DNA from: Tritrichomonas foetus
Lineage: Eukaryota; Parabasalia; Tritrichomonadida; Tritrichomonadidae
DNA length: 64,000 nucleotides
NCBI GenBank assembly: GCA_001839685.1
Contig: MLAK01000749.1
Coordinates: 62,001 to 126,000, forward strand
Reading direction: 5' to 3'
The translations under genes were made by a program, and so were the position numbers. Shown in pieces: positions 1 through 8,910 of the stretch (position 1 is its first letter; each line of letters opens with the position of its first letter). Under the pieces are notes generated by a model. The model saw nothing but the letters and a program-made list of their open reading frames with translations. It was not told the DNA's origin and did no database searches.

Positions 1-1285
1 CATGACCATATTTGCATGCACAATGAAGTGGTGTTTTTTTAAAAGATAAACAATATTCCACACAAAAAAATGAAAATAACTATCAAATATTCACAAAAAC
101 AATTTGGTATTTCGAGTTGACATTCACACCTGGTTGATTCAAAAGGAGCTCAGCAAATTCAACATGTCCAATTGTGCAAATATAATGAAATATGGATTGA
201 TGATGTAACACAAGATTTTCAATTAGTTTCTTATCATTGCTCATTTGTGAATGACAAACATTTAATTCTTCTGTTAATTTCATATTTTCTGCCTTCAACA
301 TAGAAATTTCATCAGTTAATGACATTAAATTATTTTTGAGATTATCGTTTTCATCAGTGAATTTTTGAATATCATCTTTTTGAGAAACCAATATTCGGTT
401 TATAGACATGAGTTGAGAGATTAAAGGCTCTGGAAATATGAAATTATGCAATAAAGATGAATCATTTCTTATATGATCAAGTAGAAATTGCTTTTTCTGA
501 TCATTGAGATCTTCCATTTTAATAAAGTGACATAAAATCTGAAATTTCTTCAAATCTGATACAATAAAATGATATAATAAATCTTGAGGAATGCTTAATC
601 CTGTCTTTTCTAATATTCGATAAATGATTTCAACAGGAATATCTTTAAATAATTCATGTGGTAAATATAATTTTATATTTCCAACAATGATATTTTCAAT
701 GATTTCTGGATCAAAACAACTAGCTCTAATAAACAATAGCTTCTCAGATTCATTTAATGTTAGAAGTGACAAATATTGTAACAAAACAAATGATGGGTCC
801 ACAAAACATTCTTTAGCGTATTTATCAAGGACAGCTTGAAACACTTTTGTCACAAAAAATGAAGATAATTTCACAAATAAAAAATAACTTTCATTAGTGA
901 CTTGAAACTTTTCGTTTTGATTAGCTTTAATAAATTCTTCAAGATATTTTAGTGTTAATGGATTTGTATATTTTTGTCGAATGCTATTAGATTGAGAATC
1001 AGTTGACAAGCCTTGATCAATTTGATCATAGTGAAGTATTTTTTGAAGATCTTTTGGCATTTTCCTTGAAATATTAAATTGTGTATAATGAATTCTAGCA
1101 TAGTTTGAATATTGTGCAAACTTAAAAAAATTAATATAGTAGTGATGATCACAAAATGTAACTTTTTGATATAATCCGGATTGGATAAGATCGTTCATAT
1201 TTCCATTTTCTGGAATCGAGATTCTTGAAACATCTCCTGATAAAATATATTCTCTTATCTCTGATTCAACAACTTTTTGTTTCAT
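1..1285 (-). CDS. Ankyrin/DUF3447-type protein, 3' part beyond the left edge
   Basis: An open frame from ATG at 1285 gives 400 residues before a TGA at 83. The first ~300 residues resemble the helical N-terminal region of trichomonad DUF3447/ankyrin proteins; residues ~300-350 form a short coiled coil rich in N, L, E and K; from ~360 an ankyrin repeat starts (IFHYICTIGHVEFAELLLNQ then GVNVNSK). The frame then closes, but 80 nt further on (bases 29 and below on this strand) the next repeat resumes as TSLCMQIWS, the position of TPLHxA. The gene therefore probably continues past base 1 with an insert at 30-109, either an intron or damage. Ankyrin proteins bind other proteins; no specific role can be assigned. 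The same kind of insert recurs in the gene at 41975-43808. Confidence 0.65.
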
Positions 1286-1687
1286 TTGAAGTTTGAAAAG
1301 ACTTAATGATTGAATAATTTCTTGTCAAAGAGATTGCCAATATTTGTGTGCATATCTGGCCAAATTTTTAATTCAAATTGAAATGTCACATTGCCCAAAA
1401 AACAGGTTTTAACATTTTTCCTTTTATGCAAGATATATGCATTAATATCTATTGAAGAAAATGCATTTCAAAAGTCTATCATGTATCAAAGTAAAGGAAT
1501 GAATTTAGGATTTCTAATTTTATCGAACTATGGATATCATGCTTAACAACTTTTTTTGATGATTATTTTGAGATTTGAACGATTAATTTGAATATTGCTG
1601 ACAATATATAGACTGAAACACTTGGGGAAGTTTTCTGTGTAAACAACCACTTATTCATTCAAAATTCAAAGAGAGTTTATTTGTGGA
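1286..1687. other. Divergent intergenic region
   Basis: AT-rich spacer between two divergent start codons. It must hold both promoters. TTATTCATTCAAAATTCAAAG lies 20-40 bases before the importin ATG and CTTTTCAAACTTCAA just before the ankyrin ATG; both carry TCA triplets such as trichomonad initiators use, but no element can be proved. No ORF or RNA gene seen. Confidence 0.4.
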
Positions 1688-4393
1688 ATGGAAGAGGAGA
1701 TAGTCCAAATTCTATATAAAGCATTTGCAAGTACGAACAACGAAGGACCAAGAGAAGCAAAAGAAGTTCTAGATTCTTATACAACAAATCCCAATTTTTT
1801 TGCCGCACTTTTTAATATTATCAGAAACCAGCAATTGCCTTATTCGATTCGCCAAAGTGGAATTTCTGAATTAAAACGTCAAATTGTTACCAATTGGCAG
1901 GAAGTTTTTTCGCCGGAATTCAAAAAAGTAATATTAGATAATTTTCCACTTCTTATTTTAAATATTGAACCTTTATATAGGAAAAACATGGTGGCTCTTA
2001 CAAATGCATTAGTTGCACTTTCATTTGAGGGCTACTTTTGGAACTTTTGGGTAAAGCTCATAAAAGATTTTTTGACAAAGGATGAAAGTCATGTCTTTGC
2101 TTGTTCAATGATTCTGAGGAGTTCACTTATGTGTATATATAAAACATATCAAAATGTTTTTCATGAATCTGAAGCATATCGAAATTCTCAATTTATGCCG
2201 TTTTTACATTCAATATTTTCTCAAATTACCACAATTTTTGTGAGTGCTGAACTTGAATTGAAAACTTGCTTATTAAAAGTCGTACATCGTGCAATTTTAA
2301 TTGATAAAAATCTTTTCCGAGATCCAACACCACCCCACAATTTAACTCCTACTTTCATGCCATATGTTGAATCAGTTGCATTTATTACGCAAAATTTAGC
2401 AAATATTCCATTGAATTCTCTTTTTTTATCTTTTCTCGTCAGATTGATTTCAATTTTCACTTATACAGTGAATTGCATGGAGGCTATACCTCGTTCAGAT
2501 GAACTAATTTTACTATCTTCAAATCTTTTATTTGCACAATGGGAAAATGGAGCGAACAAACAAAAACTTATAACCACTTTCTTTTTATTATTATCACGTC
2601 ATTCTGGAAAACCGTTTTGGAAAGCTAATTTATTACCAAAACTACCAGAAATGATTCAAAATGTCTTTATTCCATTTTTTTCACTTGACCAAGAAGCTGT
2701 ATATCAAGCATATAATGATCCAACAGCATTCATCACTGATTATCATGTAGATGATGTTGGACAAAACGATTTTCCTATTTGTTCCGCTTTTTGTGCATTA
2801 CGAGAAATATGTAAAGAAAATATTGTCGAATTACAACCTCTTCTATTCCAGATTTTAACAGATTCCTATCAGAATTTTCTTACGACAAATAATTCTGCTA
2901 GTCTATATAGTGCTTTTCATTTATGCTCATCTTATTTTTCGATTATCTATACATATTACTTTGAACAGACAGCTCAATTTTTACAGTCTATTTTTCCAGC
3001 TCTACAATCGAGTGATCCGCTTGTTCAATCATCAATTTTATTACTGTTATCACAAACCAATCCATACAATGACAAAGAAGAGAAAAGTTCATCTGATAAT
3101 AGGATTTCAACTAATCCAAATTATATTCAAATTGCTATTTCCTTACTTGATTCCAACCATCCACTTGTAAAGTATTTTGCGATATTTACTGTGTATAAAC
3201 TTTTGGAGTTGCCTGCTAATAATGATGATCTTCATGAAGCCGTCAAAATTGTTTGTATTCCAAATGCTTTGAAAATAGTTGAATTAATTATTAGTTATTC
3301 TGCTGAATATGGCTGGCCCGATTTATCAACTGTGATTTCGACATTTGTAAAAGATCGAAATATTTTACCGATTTTAATTCAGCATATTCCAATGCTTGTC
3401 GATTCTATTTTCAATATGGCCAAACATTATATTGAAACAAGAGAAGTTCAAAACGCGCACGACCTCGATAAAGTATTTAACTCATTAGTAAATTTAATTG
3501 ATCAGTTGGGTGAATCACCAGAAATTTGTGATAGTGCATGTAAACTAGCTTATGAAAGACTAAAACAAAATTTCCCAATTTTTATCAAAGAAAGTTCAAT
3601 ATACGAGCTAATTAACATAATTTTAGTTAAATCTCCAAATTACTATGACGAATATAACGAACTTTATCCTCTTTTAGTCAATGCTTTAAATCAATTAGAC
3701 AGTTCATCAACCTTGATCATCGGCGATATTTCATTTCTTTTCCATAATTTAATGATCAGATCACCTACTTATATGATGAATTATAAAGACCAGCTTCTCC
3801 AATATGCTAACTTCTTAATTAATTTATCATGGGATGAAACAACTTTTGTGTTTTTGGCAGCACTTATTGGCCTCTTGGGAACACAATGCCCATTAGAATT
3901 AATTTCAGTGAGTATGAATATACTAGTTGATACAGATGAAAACCCATTTTTAATCTCAAATGCTGATTATCGATCTTATATTGAATATTTCTGTGTTGCA
4001 ATTCAATACTTTCCGAATTTCATTTTGGAAAATTACTCTGATTTCGTTTTTGAATGTATGGAAGAGGCATTTAACGTAATTGACCAAGCTTGTATTCTTG
4101 TAATTATTGGAAATATGATTCCACCAGATTTCCGAAACACTATTTTAAATTCAATCTTTCAAATAAGTCCAACAGATATTTTTGATGAGGAGGATGTTGA
4201 TGATCTTAATTTCGAGAAGGAATTCAATTGCGTGATTTTGGAACCTCTTCCTGCTTTTTCAAAAACACACTTCTTTTCTTTATTTATTGAATATATTAGA
4301 GGTCTGTTCTCAACTGATCCTAATTTTATTAATATGTTCCCTCCACAGAATCACCAAAGAATTCAACAATATTTGAATTATCAAAATTATTAA
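1688..4393 (+). CDS. Importin-beta family nuclear transport receptor
   Basis: A 901-residue helical-repeat protein. The N-terminus has the importin-beta N-terminal pattern: an amphipathic first helix, then NFFAALFNIIRNQQLPYSIR and GISELKRQIVTNW, matching the family pattern (xFxxxLxxI...lPxxIRQxAxIxLKNxIxxxW) that binds Ran-GTP. The rest reads as HEAT-like helix pairs without transmembrane segments. Near the C-terminus an acidic stretch (FDEEDVDDLNFEKEF, ~850) recalls the acidic loop of importin-7/8-type receptors. Such receptors carry cargo through nuclear pores under Ran control. Importin-7/8, importin-11 or CSE1-like assignment cannot be settled by eye. Length fits the family (850-1,050). 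ATG at 1688 is the first in frame and sits at the start of the domain. Confidence 0.8.
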   Translation: MEEEIVQILYKAFASTNNEGPREAKEVLDSYTTNPNFFAALFNIIRNQQLPYSIRQSGISELKRQIVTNWQEVFSPEFKKVILDNFPLLILNIEPLYRKNMVALTNALVALSFEGYFWNFWVKLIKDFLTKDESHVFACSMILRSSLMCIYKTYQNVFHESEAYRNSQFMPFLHSIFSQITTIFVSAELELKTCLLKVVHRAILIDKNLFRDPTPPHNLTPTFMPYVESVAFITQNLANIPLNSLFLSFLVRLISIFTYTVNCMEAIPRSDELILLSSNLLFAQWENGANKQKLITTFFLLLSRHSGKPFWKANLLPKLPEMIQNVFIPFFSLDQEAVYQAYNDPTAFITDYHVDDVGQNDFPICSAFCALREICKENIVELQPLLFQILTDSYQNFLTTNNSASLYSAFHLCSSYFSIIYTYYFEQTAQFLQSIFPALQSSDPLVQSSILLLLSQTNPYNDKEEKSSSDNRISTNPNYIQIAISLLDSNHPLVKYFAIFTVYKLLELPANNDDLHEAVKIVCIPNALKIVELIISYSAEYGWPDLSTVISTFVKDRNILPILIQHIPMLVDSIFNMAKHYIETREVQNAHDLDKVFNSLVNLIDQLGESPEICDSACKLAYERLKQNFPIFIKESSIYELINIILVKSPNYYDEYNELYPLLVNALNQLDSSSTLIIGDISFLFHNLMIRSPTYMMNYKDQLLQYANFLINLSWDETTFVFLAALIGLLGTQCPLELISVSMNILVDTDENPFLISNADYRSYIEYFCVAIQYFPNFILENYSDFVFECMEEAFNVIDQACILVIIGNMIPPDFRNTILNSIFQISPTDIFDEEDVDDLNFEKEFNCVILEPLPAFSKTHFFSLFIEYIRGLFSTDPNFINMFPPQNHQRIQQYLNYQNY

Positions 4394-4886
4394 TTCTTTT
4401 GGAAATAATGTATTCAATATCACATTTGAAACAATATTCTAGAGGGACTTCTTTTCTTTATATGAGAAAATATTTTAATGTTTCTCTTATTGTACCAAAA
4501 TTAAAAATTGTAGAATAGAATAAATTTGATGTTCTTTTATTTTGTCTTTATAGTGCCTTCTATATTCTTTTTATGAATTCATATTTACTTGATGTTCTTG
4601 CATTCATATCTATTCTTATTTTTAGTTAAATTTTCAATAAATAAATGGTCGTTAATTTGAAAGTGAAATCTGATCATGTCAAAGTGAAAAAAAAAAAAAT
4701 TAATTCATTCAATTAATTTTAGACTTAACAATGAAAATATTCAAATGAAATTGATTGAATTTCCATTGAAATAAGCTATTGATTTAAAAACCATGAATAT
4801 TTTTCAATATATATTTGGCTGTAAATAAATTATTTAGATTTTTTTGAGAAACGATAAATTCAAAAAATCGAGTCAAAAGATAGTTA
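4394..4886. other. Intergenic spacer
   Basis: AT-rich spacer between two + strand genes. Holds an A13 run near 4688-4701 followed by ATTAATTCATTCAATTAAT, a short imperfect palindrome. No ORF with coding character. Confidence 0.4.
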
Positions 4887-6734
4887 ATGGAAAACTTTCT
4901 CCAGAAAGAATGTGGAAAGTGGCTCGAATATGAAGCAGCCTTAAATACAATCGATAACAAGATATTTGTCGGCATTTCACTTCAAAATAATTCGCTTGCC
5001 AAAGCTTACCTTTATTTTCGAAAAAATAATACTTATCTTGCCTGTTTCCCAATCAACTGTTTCCTTAAATGTGAAATAAACGAACTCTCAATAGTATTAG
5101 ACTTCTTTACTTACAGCGATGAAAGCATAGACGTAATTTGTAAAGATGATCATATTTGTCGAGTAATTTGCAGTCAAATTGCAATCTGCACTCATATCAG
5201 TAAACTCAACACCGAAATTTTCCAAGCCGAAAACCGCAACTTCCTTACGAAATTCTCTCAAAGGAAATATCGAATTACTAATCAGCCAATTTCGCTTCCA
5301 TTCTTCCCACTCGAAGCAACTGGTGAAGCAAGAAAAACATGGATCGCTCGTACAGACGAAATAAACAAGCCATACTACACAAAATTAGCTACTCTGCCGA
5401 TGTTAATATATACATGGAATATTGCGCAGCATCCGCCCGAAGAAGACACCTTTGAAAGTGCCAAGCACATTTTCCAAACCGAGGCCATGTTTATTGCGTT
5501 CGTTCTGCAGGAGATCGACTTTTCCGCCAAAGCTGTAATCCTCGGAATTTCTCAGCAAAGAGTGAACTGGAATGAAACGATAGATAAAGCGGCCGAAGGA
5601 ACAAATTACGAAACTGTCTTGGAGGATTCATTAGGAGGTATTTTTGTGAAATATATGGTAAAGAAAAATATGCCTTTTAAAGTCAAAACTCTGACTAATA
5701 AACTGATCAGACTTGGCGCCAATGGCCTTGCTGCAAATAAGTCAGCAATTATAACAGAATTCGACATAGGTGGAACAGCCTTCTGCTTTATTGGCTGTCA
5801 CCTGACTCCACACAATCCAAATTATGAACAGAGAAATTTGCAGATGATCGAACTTTTAGAAAACATTGATTCTCTTGAGCGAGAAGCTGATTATGCTATT
5901 ATTTATGGCGATTTGAACTATCGTGTTGATATTCCATATGAAGAAACTGTTGATAAATGCCAACAAAATGAAATCGAGCCACTTCTTGAAAGTGACCAAC
6001 TTTTGCGTTTTCTCCATGATGAACCACGCTATAAAGACTTCCATGAAGAAAAAATTACCTTTTTGCCAACTTATAAATTTGATGATAAATGTAACATTTA
6101 TGATACTTCAAAGAAACATAGGATTCCTTCATGGACAGATAGAATCATTTTCCGTGTCGGAAAAAGAAACCAAGTTGTTGGACCATCTGATACTTTAATT
6201 TTTGAAACTGATGTTTTGAGACATATCAATCTTCCTCTTCAATTTTCTGGGCCATCATATTTCTCTATTGATGATCCACCATTGAATTATCCAAGACAGC
6301 CAGTTTACATGCATTATAAATCATATCCGGATATTTTATTTAGCGATCACAGGCCTGTTGAAATCCTTGCGAAGTTTCCAATTCCTGTTGTAGACCAAAA
6401 CAGGTTAAAAGCATTTAAGATTATACAGAATAAAAGATTTGATGAAATAGTCGGATTGAAGATACCCCGCTGCAAAGCTGAACCAACATCTTTTGAAACA
6501 GAAGGTGAAAGTGAAATCAAATTGATAAATGTATCTTGCTCAACAGCCAAGTGGAAGATTGGATTTGTGCCTCCAAACGTCACAGTTGTGCCAGAAAGTG
6601 GTGAAGTGCCTCCAGAGAAAGAAATGATGATTAAACTGAAGTGCACACCTGAAGCAGAGAAACAGTTTGTAACGCTAAACCTTGAGGGAGGATCACCTGT
6701 AACTTTCGAGTTCTGGAAAAAGAAGGAGGAGTGA
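4887..6734 (+). CDS. Type II inositol polyphosphate 5-phosphatase (OCRL/INPP5B-like) with ASH domain
   Basis: 615 residues. Residues ~1-150 are a beta-rich region, possibly PH-like. The catalytic domain (~170-490) shows the family motifs in order: TWNIAQHPPEED, FIGCHLTPHNPNYEQRN, YGDLNYRVDIPYE, HRIPSWTDRIIF and SDHRPVE; these supply the metal-binding and catalytic Asn, His, Asp and Arg residues of the exonuclease/endonuclease/phosphatase fold. Residues ~510-610 form an ASH (MSP-like) beta-sandwich. The RhoGAP domain that follows ASH in animal OCRL and INPP5B is absent. The family removes the 5-phosphate from PI(4,5)P2 and PI(3,4,5)P3 on plasma membrane and endosomes. Expected to be fully active; the fit is strong. 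Confidence 0.93.
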   Translation: MENFLQKECGKWLEYEAALNTIDNKIFVGISLQNNSLAKAYLYFRKNNTYLACFPINCFLKCEINELSIVLDFFTYSDESIDVICKDDHICRVICSQIAICTHISKLNTEIFQAENRNFLTKFSQRKYRITNQPISLPFFPLEATGEARKTWIARTDEINKPYYTKLATLPMLIYTWNIAQHPPEEDTFESAKHIFQTEAMFIAFVLQEIDFSAKAVILGISQQRVNWNETIDKAAEGTNYETVLEDSLGGIFVKYMVKKNMPFKVKTLTNKLIRLGANGLAANKSAIITEFDIGGTAFCFIGCHLTPHNPNYEQRNLQMIELLENIDSLEREADYAIIYGDLNYRVDIPYEETVDKCQQNEIEPLLESDQLLRFLHDEPRYKDFHEEKITFLPTYKFDDKCNIYDTSKKHRIPSWTDRIIFRVGKRNQVVGPSDTLIFETDVLRHINLPLQFSGPSYFSIDDPPLNYPRQPVYMHYKSYPDILFSDHRPVEILAKFPIPVVDQNRLKAFKIIQNKRFDEIVGLKIPRCKAEPTSFETEGESEIKLINVSCSTAKWKIGFVPPNVTVVPESGEVPPEKEMMIKLKCTPEAEKQFVTLNLEGGSPVTFEFWKKKEE

Positions 6735-7199
6735 AAATATTATATTATATTGTCTTGATAATAAACTATTACCGTGGTATCATTTTTATGGTAAGAAGAC
6801 GATTTTCTCATAATGTCTGAATTCCAAATTTTTGAGTATATTTATTGTTCAATTTTCGGCGTAATATGATGATGAAAACAGTGAACAAAATGAAAAGCCA
6901 AGTTTGCTATGTTGCATTTTATTAATGATAGGAATGGCTGAGAATGTTGACATTAAATTTAATTTGATTAGTGAATATTTATAAATTTTTCAATTTTCTA
7001 TAAACATCAAAATAAAAATCATGATAAAAGTGAATATCAACATATGTTTGGAAAAGACATGAGAAAATAACAAGATAACACCTGAATTGATGTGATATTA
7101 TTATTTTTATACAAAAATCTATATAGTTTGGAAATATTTCACAAAAAGTTAGTATGTCATAGTTCCAATCTTCAACTTTGCTGATTCGAATATTTAGCG
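6735..7199. other. Intergenic spacer
   Basis: AT-rich sequence between two + strand genes, including the promoter of the 117-residue protein. Nothing else recognised. Confidence 0.4.
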
Positions 7200-7553
7200 A
7201 TGACAGAAGATCTTATGGTATTCACACCTGGAGAAACAACAGTAAAAGAATTAACTCCGGAGGAAAGGAAAGCAAAAGCCCTCGCTTTAATCGATAAACC
7301 GTTAGACGAAATTATCAAAATTAAACGCGAAGAAAATCGAAAACAGCGTCAACTCGAAAAAGGAGACGGAGGATCAGGCTCGTCAGATCGCAAGAGATCA
7401 AAGAAAAAGAAACAACAGAAAAATATGAAAAAATACGTAGATTTGAAATTAACAGATAGACAAATGAGAAACTACATGTCATTCGCCAATGTTGATACAA
7501 GCGGTTATGACGTAAGACTGCGTTTGAAAATGGTCAAAAAAAATCGCTACTAA
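7200..7553 (+). CDS. Small basic protein with a UAP56-binding motif (ALYREF/UIF-like mRNA export adaptor candidate)
   Basis: 117 residues, highly charged. Residues ~31-45 read IDKPLDEIIKIKREE, close to the UAP56-binding motif of mRNA export adaptors (DMSLDDIIK in ALYREF and UIF). A basic Lys/Arg-rich stretch with GGSGSS follows (~55-80), suited to RNA binding, then a conserved-looking tail. There is no RRM domain, so it resembles UIF/CHTOP-like adaptors more than ALYREF itself. Proposed role: linking the DEAD-box helicase UAP56/Sub2 to mRNA in the nucleus. The motif is seen; the role is inference. The stop codon lies in CTACTAAAT, giving an immediate TAAA. A transposon sits 330 bases downstream. 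Confidence 0.6.
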   Translation: MTEDLMVFTPGETTVKELTPEERKAKALALIDKPLDEIIKIKREENRKQRQLEKGDGGSGSSDRKRSKKKKQQKNMKKYVDLKLTDRQMRNYMSFANVDTSGYDVRLRLKMVKKNRY

Positions 7554-7879
7554 ATTCTAATATAATTTTTAATCTATAAACTAAAAATTAATTCCTGAAA
7601 ACATAATGCTTCGTATTCCATTTATTTTCTTATGATTATTTTATTTTTAGCTTTTTTTGAAAACTAAGTAAAAATTTTTCACCTTTACTTCATCAAAAAT
7701 TTTTCACCTTTGTTTGATTGTTGATGTTGAATTTGCCACATCAATAAATGGTGACATGAAATTTATTTAATCATAGAAAACTGAATGAGGCAATGATTAT
7801 AACCTCTTCATCATGAGTTCTTCTCCAGTTAATCATTCATAACTAATCTATTTTTGGGTAAAAAAAACCTATGAATGAA
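7554..7879. other. Intergenic spacer with a 25-base direct repeat
   Basis: AT-rich. AAAAATTTTTCACCTTT occurs at 7670-7686 and again at 7695-7711, a 25-base period in two copies. No gene seen. Its right border is the target duplication of the mobile element. Confidence 0.5.
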
Positions 7880-8790
7880 GTCACTTAAAAAGTACACAAC
7901 CTATGCTTCTACGCTTATGATTTTATTTATATTTTCTCCATATAATTAGCATAATTAAAAAATAATATATCCAAAATATTAAAAGATTTTGTCTTTTTAT
8001 TTTTGAGATATTCTTCGATTTAATAAAAAAAGCAATTTTTTTAGAAATACTTATTGTTTTGAATACATTATAATCGTCTATTCCATTGAAAATGAAAATC
8101 TACTTTTTTCCCACACATATGCGACATATCCTTGATTTTTGAGAGTATTTACATGGATAAGTTCCTTCAAAAGGATTTTAAGAAAGAAAAAAAAATTATG
8201 CCCAAAAAATAAGATTCTCAAATAATTTCAGAATTAAATTCAATTTCCTTCTTTATTAATAAGAATGTTCATGATTTTGTGTGAGTTGAATACAATTGGT
8301 TCATTAGATTTTGATCAAATATCGAATTTTTTTTGAGAACGTAATTCTCGACAACCAAAAGACGAAAATGCTTTATAAATCGATGTTAATACATTCTGAC
8401 GAAATTGTGCATGTTGGCAAAGTTTGAAAAAAAATCTAAGCATCAATCTTTCGGAAAATTCAAATTCAATAAAATTGGTGTATTGCAAGATAAATTCGAT
8501 AAAATTGTCCACATAGTAGGGATAATATAGAGAAATATTTGAGTAACTCTTTGATCTAGTGGAAAGGACTAAATCTTTCATCTGCCTGGAGATTTTAGAA
8601 ATAACGTGTAATTTCGAAAATAGTAATCAAGCGAATTTTGGCATTTTTTATTGGTTGAGATCTATTCAGCAAAAATTCGTTGCTGTAAATTAAGCATCAG
8701 AGAGTCGGGAAGTTGTTTCCAAGATTCGAAAAAGTTCAGTTNATTTAATGAAAATAAACGTATTTCCAGGTTGTGTACTTTTGTCACTTA
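7880..8790. mobile_element. DNA transposon (~895 bp) with terminal inverted repeats and 8-bp target duplication
   Basis: AAAAGTACACAACCT at 7888-7902 is matched perfectly by its reverse complement AGGTTGTGTACTTTT at 8768-8782. Immediately outside both ends stands the same 8-mer GTCACTTA (7880-7887 and 8783-8790). Terminal inverted repeats plus a flanking direct duplication are the signature of a cut-and-paste transposon. Inside the ends, similarity continues weakly (TACGCTTAT against TACGTTTAT). The 895-bp body has one open frame of 88 codons on the minus strand and no recognisable transposase, so it is non-autonomous or decayed. An 8-bp duplication fits hAT, P or Merlin-like families; the 8-mer does not fit the hAT consensus nTnnnnAn. 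It lies 120 bases upstream of the TBC gene. One ambiguous base occurs at 8742. Confidence 0.8.
8315..8581 (-). CDS. 88-residue open frame inside the transposon
   Basis: ATG at 8581, TGA at 8315, on the minus strand and wholly within the TIR/TSD element. The product is rich in Phe, Tyr and Leu (for example NFIEFILQYTNFIEFEF) and matches nothing I recognise. It may be a scrap of the element's own transposase or of a captured gene; no DDE signature can be seen. Sequence upstream of its ATG has stops in all frames. It may not be expressed. Confidence 0.25.
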   Translation of the reverse strand: MKDLVLSTRSKSYSNISLYYPYYVDNFIEFILQYTNFIEFEFSERLMLRFFFKLCQHAQFRQNVLTSIYKAFSSFGCRELRSQKKFDI

Positions 8791-8910
8791 TTAGAATTTT
8801 TCAGTCGCAATTCAATCTTTTTAAAAAATTCTATGTATTTGACTATTGATGCCATGAGTAAATGAATGATATGTGACATGAAAAATCAATGACATTTCCC
8901 ATTTTGCTTC

